A stretch of 64,000 nt of DNA, taken from Sphaerisporangium dianthi. GTDB lineage: Bacteria; Actinomycetota; Actinomycetes; Streptosporangiales; Streptosporangiaceae. Numbering within the stretch: position 1 is the stretch's first letter; each line of letters opens with the position of its first letter. A program made the translations under genes and the position numbers. Shown piece by piece: positions 16,993 to 26,505 of this stretch. A model generated the notes under the pieces. It was not told the origin of the DNA. It saw only the letters and a list, made by a program, of their open reading frames with translations, and ran no database searches. The DNA lies in the NCBI RefSeq assembly GCF_042654065.1, contig NZ_JBHSFP010000041.1, forward strand, positions 1-64,000, given 5' to 3'.

Positions 16993-19726
16993 TGTCCAGT
17001 TTGCGGTAGGTGCGCGTCAGGTGCTGCTCGACCGTGCTCACGGTGACGTAGAGCTTGTCGGCGATCTCCCGGTTGGTGTAGCCGGCCGCGGCCAGCACCG
17101 CGACCCGCCGCTCGGCGTCGCTGAGCATGGCGGTCACGTCCGCCGTCTCGGCGGCCCCGCCCGGCGCGGGGACGGTGCTCGCGTCCCCGTCGCGGGTGAG
17201 CGAGCGGGTCAGCGGGTCGGCGTGGCACTCCTGGGCGACGGCGCGGGCCCGCCCGCCGATCATGCCGGCGCGGCGGTACTCGCCGAGCCCGTGGAAGGCG
17301 TCGGTGAGGTCGACCAGCACGCGGGCCAGCTCGTACCGGTCGCCGCCCGACTGCAGCAGGTCTCCGGCCTGGCGCAGCAGCATGGGACGGTGCCGGGGCT
17401 CGCTAGTGGCCGCGAGCAGGCGCATGGCGATGCCGTGCACCCGCGGGGCGGCGGTCCCGCACCTTCTGATCTGCTCCTCCACCAGCCGCCGCGCCTGGTC
17501 GGGCCGGCCGAGGCGCAGGCACGCCTCGGCGGCCTCCGCCCGCCACGGGATCAGCCACGGGACGTCCAGGTCCCACCGGCCCATCAGCTCGCCGCACCGC
17601 TGGAAGTCCCGCAGGGCGAGCTGGGGGTGGTCGGTGGCCAGGCTGTAGCGGCCGCGGGCGTGCAGGTAGTGCAGGCCCCAGCGGGTCTGGAACATGGCCT
17701 CGGGCACCGGCTGGTCGAGCAGGTCGTTGACGACGTCGTACTTGCCCATCGCCGTCGAGGCGATCATCAGGCTGGACAGCGGGCCGCCGACGGCGACACC
17801 CCAGCCGCTCATCGGGATGATGTCCAGGGCCAGCCGCCCGTGGAACTCGGCGCCGAGCATGTCGCCCTGGCGCAGGGCGATCTCGGCGCGGATCGCCGAC
17901 AGCCGCGCCTGCCTGCTCGGGGCGTGCCGGGAGGACGCCTCGTCGATGAACAGGTCGCACCAGGGGGCCGCCTTGTCGGGACGGCCGCCGTAGGTGAGCG
18001 CGAGCAGGGCGCTCTCCACGGTGTCCATGGACATCTCGTCGAGGCGGGAGCCGCGCAGGATGCGCTCCACCACGGCGACGATCTCCTCGCGGGGCCCGCG
18101 GGTGAGCACGGCGGCCAGCGTGATCGACGACTCCAGCCGGCGGTAGGCGGCCACGGACAGGATGGCCGCGCGGGACTGCTCGCCGCTCACCTGCGGGAGG
18201 TGCGACAGGAACGGGGTGTAGGAGCAGCGCAGCCAGGGCCGGGTGACCACCAGTTCGGTGACGGTGTCGGCGTCGAGCTTCTCCCCCGACTCGCCCAGGT
18301 GCTTGAGCACCTCCTCGGCGTCGGCGAACCGGCCGTGCCACAGCAGGGCCTTGGCCAGCACGACGGCGTCGCTGCCGCGGAGGTTCCCCCGGTGCATCGC
18401 GTCGGTCAGCTCGGGGAAGTGCCCGGTCGGCGTGCTGGGGTTGATGCGCCACTCGGCGCGCATCAGGGCGGTGGTGATCCTGATGCGCTGCTGCTCGTCG
18501 ACGCACATGCGGCACGCCAGGCGCAGGTAGGCGACGGCGGGCCCGACCCGGCCCTCGCGCAGGGCGTGGCGAGCGGCGTCCTCGAGGACGTCGACGGCCC
18601 ACGTCTCCTCCACCCGGCCGGCGGAGATGATGTGGTCGGCGATCGCCGTGGTGGATCCGCCGCCGTCGTAGGCCAGCACCGCGGCGCGGCGGTGCAGATC
18701 GGCCCGCTCGCCGACGTCCAGCTCGGCCAGGACGGCGGCGCGCGCCGACTCGTGGCGGAAACGGCCCATGGAGAGCAGGCCGGCGGCCGACAGCGAGTGC
18801 AGTTCGCGGCTGACGTACTCCTGGCCGACGCCGAGCAGACGGTCGAGCGAGTCGGGGTGGCCGAGGACGGCGAGGCCGGAGGCGACCCGGAGCATCTTGG
18901 GGTCGGCGCGGTGCAGGCAGGAGACGATCGCCTGCCCGTATCCGTCGCCGGGCACCAGCTCGGCCGGGGGCTGCCCGGTGCTCCTGGCCGAGGTCTGGTA
19001 GTCCTCGACCAGGCCGGAGACCAGCAGCGGGTTGCCGCCGCTGAGGCCGTGCCACTCGACGGCGAACCGCTCGGCGGCGTCCTTGCCGGCCTGCTCGGCC
19101 ACCACGCTCATGACGCCCGCCTGGGACAGCGGGGACAGCTGGATGCGGCGGCAGTGCGGCTGGCGGAGCAGCTCGGTCGGGAACGAGGTCTCGGCGTACC
19201 GGCCGTGGGTGGAGTGGCTGAACACCGCGACGATGGAGGCGAACCGCACCCGGCGCGACAGGTAGGCCAGGCAGAGCAGCGAGGCCCGGTCGGCGTGGTG
19301 CACGTCGTCCACGACGATCATCAGAGGGTAGCGTTCGGACAGTTCGAGCAGAACGGTGCACAGCGAGTGGACGATCTGGGCGTCCACCTGGTTGAGAGGT
19401 TCGCCTCCGGAGGCCGTCGGCATGACCGTGCGGGCGCCCTCCTCGAGGAGTGCCATCGCCCGGTCGCGCTCTTCCATGACCAGCGGGGCGTCGTGGATGA
19501 GCTGCCCGAGTACGCCGAGGGGGAGGTCCCTTTCGGCCAGGGAGCCCGTCGCGGTGATCGGCAGTGCGCCCAGCTCGGCGGCCTGCTCGGCGAAGGTGTG
19601 CAGCAGGTCGCTCTTGCCGGTCGCGACCGTGCCGCTGACCAGGGCGACCCGGCCCTTACCCATGATGGCGCTGGCGAGGAGTCCCTCTAAGGAGGTCAAC
19701 GCCTCCTGTCGTTCGATCAGGCTCAT
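16934..19726 (-). CDS. LAL-type LuxR-family ATPase regulator
   Basis: 930 residues, with GGGAGG 6 bases before the ATG. An AAA/STAND ATPase occupies the N-terminus with Walker A SGTVATGKSD near residue 33 and Walker B LMIVVDDVHHAD near residue 138. Long TPR-like helices follow, and a LuxR helix-turn-helix closes the protein (LSDAERRVAVLAAAGYTNRE, then IADKLYVTVSTVEQHLTR). LALs are large activators, typically of antibiotic or catabolic operons. The Walker A is slightly atypical (TVATGKS). It is 125 bp downstream of leuA in the same direction. Its target cannot be deduced. Confidence 0.88.
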   Translation of the reverse strand: MSLIERQEALTSLEGLLASAIMGKGRVALVSGTVATGKSDLLHTFAEQAAELGALPITATGSLAERDLPLGVLGQLIHDAPLVMEERDRAMALLEEGARTVMPTASGGEPLNQVDAQIVHSLCTVLLELSERYPLMIVVDDVHHADRASLLCLAYLSRRVRFASIVAVFSHSTHGRYAETSFPTELLRQPHCRRIQLSPLSQAGVMSVVAEQAGKDAAERFAVEWHGLSGGNPLLVSGLVEDYQTSARSTGQPPAELVPGDGYGQAIVSCLHRADPKMLRVASGLAVLGHPDSLDRLLGVGQEYVSRELHSLSAAGLLSMGRFRHESARAAVLAELDVGERADLHRRAAVLAYDGGGSTTAIADHIISAGRVEETWAVDVLEDAARHALREGRVGPAVAYLRLACRMCVDEQQRIRITTALMRAEWRINPSTPTGHFPELTDAMHRGNLRGSDAVVLAKALLWHGRFADAEEVLKHLGESGEKLDADTVTELVVTRPWLRCSYTPFLSHLPQVSGEQSRAAILSVAAYRRLESSITLAAVLTRGPREEIVAVVERILRGSRLDEMSMDTVESALLALTYGGRPDKAAPWCDLFIDEASSRHAPSRQARLSAIRAEIALRQGDMLGAEFHGRLALDIIPMSGWGVAVGGPLSSLMIASTAMGKYDVVNDLLDQPVPEAMFQTRWGLHYLHARGRYSLATDHPQLALRDFQRCGELMGRWDLDVPWLIPWRAEAAEACLRLGRPDQARRLVEEQIRRCGTAAPRVHGIAMRLLAATSEPRHRPMLLRQAGDLLQSGGDRYELARVLVDLTDAFHGLGEYRRAGMIGGRARAVAQECHADPLTRSLTRDGDASTVPAPGGAAETADVTAMLSDAERRVAVLAAAGYTNREIADKLYVTVSTVEQHLTRTYRKLDITSRAELPSTLELGTSLPA

Positions 19727-19851
19727 GACGAGCCTCCCTTTTCGACGTCTTCACATGTCGCCGCGTGGCGCCTTCCATTTGTCTGCACTTGTCCGAATTC
19801 GGTGCTAATTGCCACGCTAGGTTGGGGCGCCTTTCACCTGTTATCGAGCTG

Positions 19852-21837
19852 CTATCCGCGATGAGACGGCCGCCGCGCGGGCGTCCGAGGTGCGGGAACA
19901 CCGGCGGGCGCCGCGGCCGCGAGCGACCGCGCGCGCACGGCGGGCGCCTCGTGCGGCGCCGGCGGCTCACCCTCGCCGGGCGCCTCGTGCGCGGGCGGCC
20001 TCTCGTACGCCCGGGGCGTCTCGTGCGCGGGCGGCCTCTCGTGCGCGGGCGGCCTCTCGTGCGCGGGCGGCCTCTCGTGCGCGGGCGGCCTCTCGTGCGC
20101 GGCGGGCACGGACTCCATGCGCGCCCGCGTCATGGCCGACCGGACGGCCGAGAGGGCGGCCGCGCCCGCCTCGCCGGCGACCCCGGCGCCCCAGATCGAC
20201 CTGCCGCCGGCCCTGCACTCGGCGTAGACCACCACCTCCTCGCCGGCGCCCCGCCCGTGCGCCGCCTCACGGGCGGTGTGGTGGACGGCCCGCACCTCGA
20301 CGCCCCAGCGCGCCAGCGCCTCCCTCACCCCCGAGAGGCGGGCCGCCCTCGCGTCCCCGAGGTCGAAGCCCCCGCCGTCGATGTGCAGTTCGGCGACCAC
20401 CGGGTCGCCGGTGAACACCAGCGGGATGGGCAGGGCGGGGTACTCCAGGTACTCGCGGTCGAACAGGTCCTTGACCCGTTCGGGCGCGACCTCACCGCCC
20501 TCGGCGTCGGCGTGCGCCTGCACCACGCGGGCGAAGTCGGCCTGGAGCGGGCGCGGCAGGCTCATGCCGTGCCAGGCGCCCATGATGTAGGCCACCCCGC
20601 CCTTGCCCGACTGGCTGTTGAGCCGGACCACCGCCTCGTAGGTGCGGCCGACGTCCCGCGGGTCGATCGGCAGATAGGGCATCTCCCACGGCAGGCGCGG
20701 GGCCGGGACGCCCGCCTCGGCGGCGGCGCGCTCCATGGCGTCGAAGCCCTTGTTGATCGCGTCCTGGTGCGAGCCGGAGAACGAGGTGTACACCAGGTCG
20801 CCGCCGTAGGGGTGCCGCGGATGGACGGGCAGCCCGTTGCACTCCTCCACGGTGCGGCGCACGGCGTCCAGGTCGGAGAAGTCGATGCCGGGGTCCACGC
20901 CCAGAGAGAGCATGTTGAGGCCCAGGGTGACCAGGCAGACGTTGCCGGCCCGCTCGCCGTTGCCGAACAGGCAGCCTTCGACGCGCTGCGCCCCGGCCAG
21001 CAGCGCCATCTCGGCGGAGGCGACGCCGGTGCCGCGGTCGTTGTGGGGATGGACCGACAGGCAGACGTGCCGGCGGCGCGACAGGTGGCGGTCGAACCAC
21101 TCGATCTGGTCGGCGAAGACGTTCGGCATCGAGCGCTCGACGGTCGTGGGGAGGTTCACGATGATCTCCCGCCCCTCGTCCGGCCCCCACTCCTCCATCA
21201 CGGCCTCGCACACCTCCAGCGAGAACTCGGGCTCGGTGTCGTTGAACAGCTCCGGGGAGTACTGGAAGCCGAGGTCGCAGCCGCTCAGCAGCCTGTCCGC
21301 GTACTTCATGACCAGCCGGGTGCCCTGCACCGCCAGATCCTTGCACTCGTCCCGGTCCATCCCGAAGACGACCCGCCGGAACAGCGGCGAGGTGGCGTTG
21401 TACAGGTGGACGGTGGCGCGCCGGGCGCCTTCCAGGCTCTCAACCGTGCGCCTGATCAGCTCGTCGCGCGCCTGCACCAGCACCGAGACGCGCACGTCGT
21501 CGGGGATGCGGTCGCCTTCGATGAGGGCGCGCACGAAGGTGAAGTCGTCCTGGCTCGCCACCGGGAACCCGACCTCGATCTCCCGGTAGCCCATGCGCAC
21601 CAGCAGGTCGAACATCGCCATCTTGCGCTCGGGGCCCATCGGGCGGGCGAGCGACTGGTTGCCGTCGCGCAGGTCGGTGGACAGCCAGCGCGGGGCGGAG
21701 GTGATGACGTTGCCGGGCCAGCGGCGGCCGGGCAGGTCCACCGGCGCGCTCGGGCGATAGCGGCCCGCCCGTCGCTCCGCCGGGCCGATCGCGGCGAGGC
21801 CGCGCGCCGCGGCCTCGGTGGTGTTCGCTGTGGTCAC
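19852..21837 (-). CDS. leuA: 2-isopropylmalate synthase with repeat-rich C-terminal tail
   Basis: 661 residues from a GTG. It condenses acetyl-CoA with 2-ketoisovalerate in leucine biosynthesis. The catalytic TIM barrel shows the STDLRDGNQ motif near residue 53 and the metal-binding SVHPHNDRGTG. The GNGERAGN segment is the actinobacterial long form (LeuA2 group). The LeuA dimer or regulatory domain runs to about residue 575. A non-conserved tail follows, containing PPAHER hexapeptide repeats, then Ala/Pro/Arg-rich sequence, making the protein longer than the usual 560-600 residues. M. tuberculosis LeuA also carries a variable repeat, though inside the protein. The gene lies 94 bp after the transthyretin-like gene. 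No leucine-codon leader is evident in that gap. Confidence 0.93.
   Translation of the reverse strand: MTTANTTEAAARGLAAIGPAERRAGRYRPSAPVDLPGRRWPGNVITSAPRWLSTDLRDGNQSLARPMGPERKMAMFDLLVRMGYREIEVGFPVASQDDFTFVRALIEGDRIPDDVRVSVLVQARDELIRRTVESLEGARRATVHLYNATSPLFRRVVFGMDRDECKDLAVQGTRLVMKYADRLLSGCDLGFQYSPELFNDTEPEFSLEVCEAVMEEWGPDEGREIIVNLPTTVERSMPNVFADQIEWFDRHLSRRRHVCLSVHPHNDRGTGVASAEMALLAGAQRVEGCLFGNGERAGNVCLVTLGLNMLSLGVDPGIDFSDLDAVRRTVEECNGLPVHPRHPYGGDLVYTSFSGSHQDAINKGFDAMERAAAEAGVPAPRLPWEMPYLPIDPRDVGRTYEAVVRLNSQSGKGGVAYIMGAWHGMSLPRPLQADFARVVQAHADAEGGEVAPERVKDLFDREYLEYPALPIPLVFTGDPVVAELHIDGGGFDLGDARAARLSGVREALARWGVEVRAVHHTAREAAHGRGAGEEVVVYAECRAGGRSIWGAGVAGEAGAAALSAVRSAMTRARMESVPAAHERPPAHERPPAHERPPAHERPPAHETPRAYERPPAHEAPGEGEPPAPHEAPAVRARSLAAAAPAGVPAPRTPARRPSHRG
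19986..20093 (-). repeat. Six 18-bp tandem repeats at the 3' end of leuA
   Basis: Units of 18 bp on the plus strand read CGTGCGCGGGCGGCCTCT; the second unit is diverged and the rest are almost identical. They encode PPAHER hexapeptides in the LeuA tail. A partial seventh unit follows at 20094. The pattern is that of a coding minisatellite. Confidence 0.9.
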
Positions 21838-21931
21838 TGTCGGGTTCCCTTCTCCCCTTGCTCCGCCTTGCGCCGCCGCGCGCCGTCCGGGAGGGGGAAG
21901 GCCGGACCGGGCACGGCGGGGATGCCGTCGC

Positions 21932-22267
21932 TCACGCGATCCGGAAATGTGTGGAATACGAATACGGAGACAGCATCACCTGGATCTGATAGGAGTCCGT
22001 CTCGTCCTGCATTCGGAATGTCACGATTATTTCTGGATAGGCCGCGCTGACTCCGAGGCCGACGAAGTAGTAGTCGCTGTCGAAGACGATGCGGTAGAGG
22101 CCGCGCTCGAGCTTCTTGTCCCGCCACTCGCTGATGCGGCCCTCGCTGTCGGTCTCGGCGTCGGCCAGGTCATGCCATCCTCCGTGGCCGTCGCACTCCA
22201 GGCGGGCACGTACGCCGGCGGCCGACCGGCCGTAGACCCCGTCCAACGCCTGCGCGGTAATACTCAT
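21932..22267 (-). CDS. Transthyretin/HIUase-like protein lacking the usual catalytic residues
   Basis: 111 residues from the ATG at 22267; the frame is open for a further 68 codons, but family similarity starts here. It follows the 5-hydroxyisourate hydrolase fold: ALDGVYGRSAAGVRARLE, then GRISE, LERGLYRIVFD, PEIIVTF and MLSPYSYST. However, the conserved N-terminal His of HVLD is Gln (QALD), the HYHVP segment reads SYQIQ, and the C-terminal YRGS is replaced by HFRIA. Hydroxyisourate hydrolysis in purine catabolism is therefore unlikely. No other uricolytic gene is nearby. It sits upstream of leuA in the same orientation and may share its transcript. Function unknown. Confidence 0.75.
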   Translation of the reverse strand: MSITAQALDGVYGRSAAGVRARLECDGHGGWHDLADAETDSEGRISEWRDKKLERGLYRIVFDSDYYFVGLGVSAAYPEIIVTFRMQDETDSYQIQVMLSPYSYSTHFRIA

Positions 22268-23381
22268 GTCCGCACACCTATCTGCCGTGCCCGCCGCAAC
22301 GGACAGTTTCCGCACCATCGCGATAACACGCCGTCGAACGGCGCTTCCCACTGCGAGCACGCGCGCGAGTCCTGGGCGCCCTGCCACGGACGAGGGTCCC
22401 TTACGCGACGCGCGTACGGGCGCGGGACGGACGGACGCCGATGGCGTGGGGCCGGTCCCGGCCTGGGGCAAGAGTGCACAACGGCACTATCGTTCCGCTT
22501 TCCGGTTTCTATTCAGGGCCGCCCTCCGCCCATCCCCCGGGGGTGTCCTCGCAGCTCAGACCGCTTTTCGCGGGGCCGGCAAGAAGGTGTGCGGCGGCGG
22601 AAAAACCGGCGATACCAGGAAAAAGCAGAAATAAGCGGATTCAGACCCCTGAGCTGCCGAGATGGCGGGTGAGAAGAGAACCGATAAGGACCGGATGGTG
22701 GTGATTTCTACGTTGAAGACGTTCCAGCGAACGGCTGCTGGGCACCCGCACCGCGACACCGGAAGAGGTCATGGAAATGAACGCTCAGAGCAGCGGCCAC
22801 GGCTTTCGGTCTCTCGTCTCCGCGGTCGCCACCGGCGACCCCGAGGCCGGAGCGGCCCTGGGCGCCGCCCGTCGTTCACCGGTGCCCTGCCGGACGCGGC
22901 GGCCGGCCTCCGCGCACCGCGCCGCCGGCTCGGGCAACACGCCCTGGGGATGACCGCCTCCGGCGCCCTCGCGTACCACGGCTTCACCAGCGATGAATGA
23001 AACGTCCACATCCGGCCACGAGTCCCGCCAGACCTCTTCCGGACGACGCTAAAAATCACCCAGAGCGGGATATTTCACCACATAGATCACCGTACACCCC
23101 TGCAAACCGGTAGCACACGCGAATGGACACCGAGAGTGCGAGAAGTATCCGTAGACTCTCTATAGATCCGAACCTCGTATAGTTGTACGATCCAGACATA
23201 AGTGACATTGCCTTAAGTAACCGGCTCGCGCCCGACAGTAGAAGCCGAGCAATGGTCCTAAGCTACTAGGCGATGTTCGCTACGAGAGCGGATCTCCTGG
23301 CATTACGCGTCCGTGTACCTCTCGCATCGGAGGGTGATCGAACTTCCGGATGGGCTGCGAGTCTTGTTGCGAGGAGATGCA
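22268..23381. other. 1.1-kb intergenic region, mostly without supported genes
   Basis: This divergent stretch between the transthyretin-like gene and an AfsR-like regulator is less GC-rich than its surroundings, especially 23060-23280, where AT-rich promoter-like sequence precedes the regulator. A short possible coding remnant lies at 22771-22990. No RNA gene or clear operator was found. Confidence 0.5.
22771..22953 (+). CDS. Doubtful small ORF, possibly frameshifted
   Basis: A 60-residue frame beginning MEMNAQSSGHGFRSLVSAVA follows a GGAAGAGG site. About 33 codons in, a second frame with strong third-position GC takes over and reads FTGALPDAAAGLRAPRR, then ends AYHGFTSDE at 23000. This may be one small gene with a frameshift, or chance. 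No family is recognised. Confidence 0.25.
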   Translation: MEMNAQSSGHGFRSLVSAVATGDPEAGAALGAARRSPVPCRTRRPASAHRAAGSGNTPWG

Positions 23382-26300
23382 GTGCAATTCGCGATTCTTG
23401 GGGCACTTGAGGCGCATGCCGCCGATCGTCGTCTCGATCTCGGCGGCATCCGGCAGCAGATCGTGCTCGCCGTGCTCCTGCTGGACGCCAACCGGGTGGT
23501 CACCATCGGCCGGCTCATGGAGGCCATCTACGGCGACGAGCCGCCCACCACCGCCCGCGCCCAGGTCCAGATCTGCATCTCCGCCCTCCGGAGGCTGTTC
23601 GCCGCCAACGGCAGCCCCGACATCATCGCCACCCAGTCGCTGGGCTACTCCATCCGCGTCGCCGCCGACCAGATCGACGCCCAGTGCTACGAGAGCCTGG
23701 TGCAGCGCGCCCGCCGCGCCCGCGAGGCGCGCAACGTCAACGAGGCGATACGGCACTACCGCGAAGCCCTGGCCCTGTGGCGGGGTCCGGCCCTGGACGG
23801 CATCGAGAGCAGGCTCGTGCAGTCGGCGGCCGGCCGGCTGACCGAGAGCCGCATCACCGCCAACGAAGACTGCATCCAGCTGGAGCTCGACCTCGGCCGC
23901 CACCACGAGCTGGTGGGCGAGCTGACCGAGCTCACCGAGGAGTACCCCCTGCGCGAACGGCTGCGCGGCCTGCTCATGACCGCGTTGTACCGCTCGGGCC
24001 GCCAGGCCGAGGCGTTGCAGGTCTACCGCAACGCCCGCCGCACGATGATCGAAGAGCTCGGCATCGAGCCCAACGAGCGCCTGCAGCAGCTCGAGCACGC
24101 GATCCTCACCTCCGACGAGAGCCTGGCCGCCCCGCCGACGCCGCCTCCCGACAAGGTCGAGGTGCCGCCGGCGGCCGGCTCGATGCCCAACGTCCCGGGC
24201 ATGCTTCCGACCGACATCGCCGACTTCACCGGCCGCGCCAAGCAGATCGAGGAGATCCGCCAGCGCCTGCTGCTCGCCTCGGAGGACCGCTCGCGGTTCG
24301 CCGTCCCGATCATCGTGATCGTCGGCAAGCCCGGCGTCGGCAAGACCACCATCGCCGTCCACGCCTCGCACGCCGTCGGCGATCGCTACCCGCACGGGCA
24401 GCTGTTCGCCGACCTGCACGGCGGGGCCTCCCGTCCCGCCAGCCCCATGCACGTGCTCGAGCGGTTCCTGCGCGTCCTCGGCGTGCCGGGCGCCGCGATC
24501 CCCGACGGCCTCGAAGAGCGGGCCGAGATGTACCGCGCGCTGCTCGCCGACCGCAAGATGCTGATCGTGCTCGACAACGCCGGCAGCGAGAGCCAGGTCC
24601 TCCCGCTGCTCCCCGGCAACCCGTCCTCAGCGGTGATCATGACGAGCAGGAGCCGGCTGGCGGGCCTGGCGGGCGCGTACCACGTCGACGTGTCGACCTT
24701 CGACTCCGGCCAGTCGGTGAACCTGCTGTCCCGCATCGCCGGCATCGAACGGGTGCAGTCGGAGATCGAGGCCGCCGAGGCCCTGGCCGACCTGTGCGGC
24801 CACCTGCCGCTGGCCCTGCGCATCGCGGGCGCGCGCCTGTCGGCCCGCCCGCACTGGAGCATCGAGCAGCTGGTGAGCCGCCTCGCGGACGAGACCCGCC
24901 GCCTGGACGAGCTCAAGCACGGCGAGATGGGCATCCGGGCGAGCATCTCGCTGACCTACGACAGCGTAGGCGAGGACGCGCGGCGGCTGTTCCGGCGGCT
25001 GACGATCCTGGACTCCCAGATCTTCTCGGCCTGGGTGAGCGCCGCCCTGCTGGACCAGCCGCTCCCCATCGCCCAGGACCTGCTCGACGACCTGGCGGAC
25101 GCCCAGCTCATCGACATCACCGGCATCGGGTACGGCGTGAACAGCCAGTACCGCTTCCACGACCTGATCCGGGTCTTCGCACGCGAGCGCCTCGCGGCCG
25201 AGGAGTCGCCGGCCGAGCGCAACGCGGCGCTCGAACGCGTCCTCGGCGGCCTGCTGTTCCTCGCCGAGGCGGCCCACCGCCGCGAGTACGGCGGCGACTA
25301 CGTGCAGATCCACAGCCAAGCCCCGCGCTGGCCGCTGCCGGACAAGCTGGTCGGCCAGCTCGTGTCCTCCCCCCTGCAGTGGTACGAGCGCGAGCGTTCG
25401 ATGCTGGTGTCGGGCATCCGCCAGGCGGCCCAGGCGGGCCTGGTGGAGCTCTGCTGGGACCTGGCGATCAGCTCGGTGACGCTGTTCGAGTCGCGCGTCT
25501 ACCTCGACGACTGGCGCGAGACCCATCAGGTGGCGCTAGGGGCCGCCCGGCAGGGTAACGACATGTGCGGGCAGGCGGCCATGCTGTACTCGCGCGGCTC
25601 GCTCTACATCACCGAGCAGCGGTTCGGCGACGCCCGCTGCGACTTCGAGGCGGCGGTCCAGCTCTTCGAGGAGGTCGGCGACAGCCAGGGGACGGCGCTG
25701 GTGATCAGGAACATCGGTTTCCTCGACCGGCTGAGCGGCCGGTTCGCCGACGCCGAGGCGCACTACCGGCGCGCCCTCGACATCTTCCGCGGCAACGGCG
25801 ACCAGGTGGCCTCGGCGTACGTGCTGCACAACCTGGCCCAGCTCCGGCTGGAGTTCGACGACCTGCCCGGCGCGCAGCGGCTGCTGTCGGAGGCGCTGGA
25901 GCTCAGCCGCAGCAGCGGCAGCAGGCGGGTGGAGGCCCAGGTCCTGCACCGCATCGGCCACACCTACCTGCAGTCCGAGCAGCCGGGGCTCGCCGTGGAG
26001 GTCTTCGAGGAGGCCCTGACGGCGGTGCGCAACATCGGCGACCCCACCGGCGAGGCGTACGCCCTGCACGGGCTCGGCATCGCGCGGATGCGCCGCGGCG
26101 AGCTGACCGAGTGTGAGAACGCTCTCACCCGCGCCCTGATGCTGGCGAGCGCGTCAAGCGAGCACCTCGTCGAGGCGCGGGTGCAGCTCGGGCTGGGCGA
26201 GCTGGCCATGGCCCGCGACGACGCCCCCCAGGCGGTCATCCACCTGGAGCAGGCCCTGTCGCTGTTCCGCCAGATGCACATGCCCCTCCAGGAGGCCCGC

Positions 26301-26459
26301 ACCCTGATCAGGATCAGCGAGGCCCAGCAGTCGGCGGGCGACGAGGAGGCCGCGCAGGACTCCCTCAACCAGGCCCTGACGCTGACCGACAAGATGGACG
26401 CCCCGGTGGCCGAGCAGATGCGCGGCCAGCTCGCCCAGCGCCTCGGCGACCACGGCTGA
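23382..26459 (+). CDS. AfsR/SARP-family regulator with NB-ARC and TPR domains
   Basis: 1025 residues from a GTG at 23382 preceded by GAGGAG; an upstream in-frame ATG at 23313 lacks support. Domains: an OmpR-type winged helix (FAILGALEAH to about residue 90), BTAD to about 245, an NB-ARC ATPase with Walker A GKPGVGKTT near residue 315 and a MTSRSRLAGLAGA segment, a winged helix after the ATPase, and C-terminal TPRs from about residue 720. This is the AfsR arrangement. In Streptomyces AfsR is phosphorylated by Ser/Thr kinases and activates small regulators of antibiotic production. The target here is unknown; the adjacent transthyretin-like and leuA genes are divergent candidates. Confidence 0.9.
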   Translation: MQFAILGALEAHAADRRLDLGGIRQQIVLAVLLLDANRVVTIGRLMEAIYGDEPPTTARAQVQICISALRRLFAANGSPDIIATQSLGYSIRVAADQIDAQCYESLVQRARRAREARNVNEAIRHYREALALWRGPALDGIESRLVQSAAGRLTESRITANEDCIQLELDLGRHHELVGELTELTEEYPLRERLRGLLMTALYRSGRQAEALQVYRNARRTMIEELGIEPNERLQQLEHAILTSDESLAAPPTPPPDKVEVPPAAGSMPNVPGMLPTDIADFTGRAKQIEEIRQRLLLASEDRSRFAVPIIVIVGKPGVGKTTIAVHASHAVGDRYPHGQLFADLHGGASRPASPMHVLERFLRVLGVPGAAIPDGLEERAEMYRALLADRKMLIVLDNAGSESQVLPLLPGNPSSAVIMTSRSRLAGLAGAYHVDVSTFDSGQSVNLLSRIAGIERVQSEIEAAEALADLCGHLPLALRIAGARLSARPHWSIEQLVSRLADETRRLDELKHGEMGIRASISLTYDSVGEDARRLFRRLTILDSQIFSAWVSAALLDQPLPIAQDLLDDLADAQLIDITGIGYGVNSQYRFHDLIRVFARERLAAEESPAERNAALERVLGGLLFLAEAAHRREYGGDYVQIHSQAPRWPLPDKLVGQLVSSPLQWYERERSMLVSGIRQAAQAGLVELCWDLAISSVTLFESRVYLDDWRETHQVALGAARQGNDMCGQAAMLYSRGSLYITEQRFGDARCDFEAAVQLFEEVGDSQGTALVIRNIGFLDRLSGRFADAEAHYRRALDIFRGNGDQVASAYVLHNLAQLRLEFDDLPGAQRLLSEALELSRSSGSRRVEAQVLHRIGHTYLQSEQPGLAVEVFEEALTAVRNIGDPTGEAYALHGLGIARMRRGELTECENALTRALMLASASSEHLVEARVQLGLGELAMARDDAPQAVIHLEQALSLFRQMHMPLQEARTLIRISEAQQSAGDEEAAQDSLNQALTLTDKMDAPVAEQMRGQLAQRLGDHG

Positions 26460-26505
26460 GGCCGGGCGGCTGGATGTGCCGTCCCATGACATCGGTTCCT
26501 CGCTG

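Noticed and set aside
17021..19690. 889-residue plus-strand frame opposite the LAL regulator
   Set aside because: Shadow frame; no ribosome-binding site and low-complexity product.
21932..22471. Longer 179-residue start for the transthyretin-like gene
   Set aside because: The extra 68 residues are not family-like and are basic and low-complexity; ATG 22267 begins the conserved fold.
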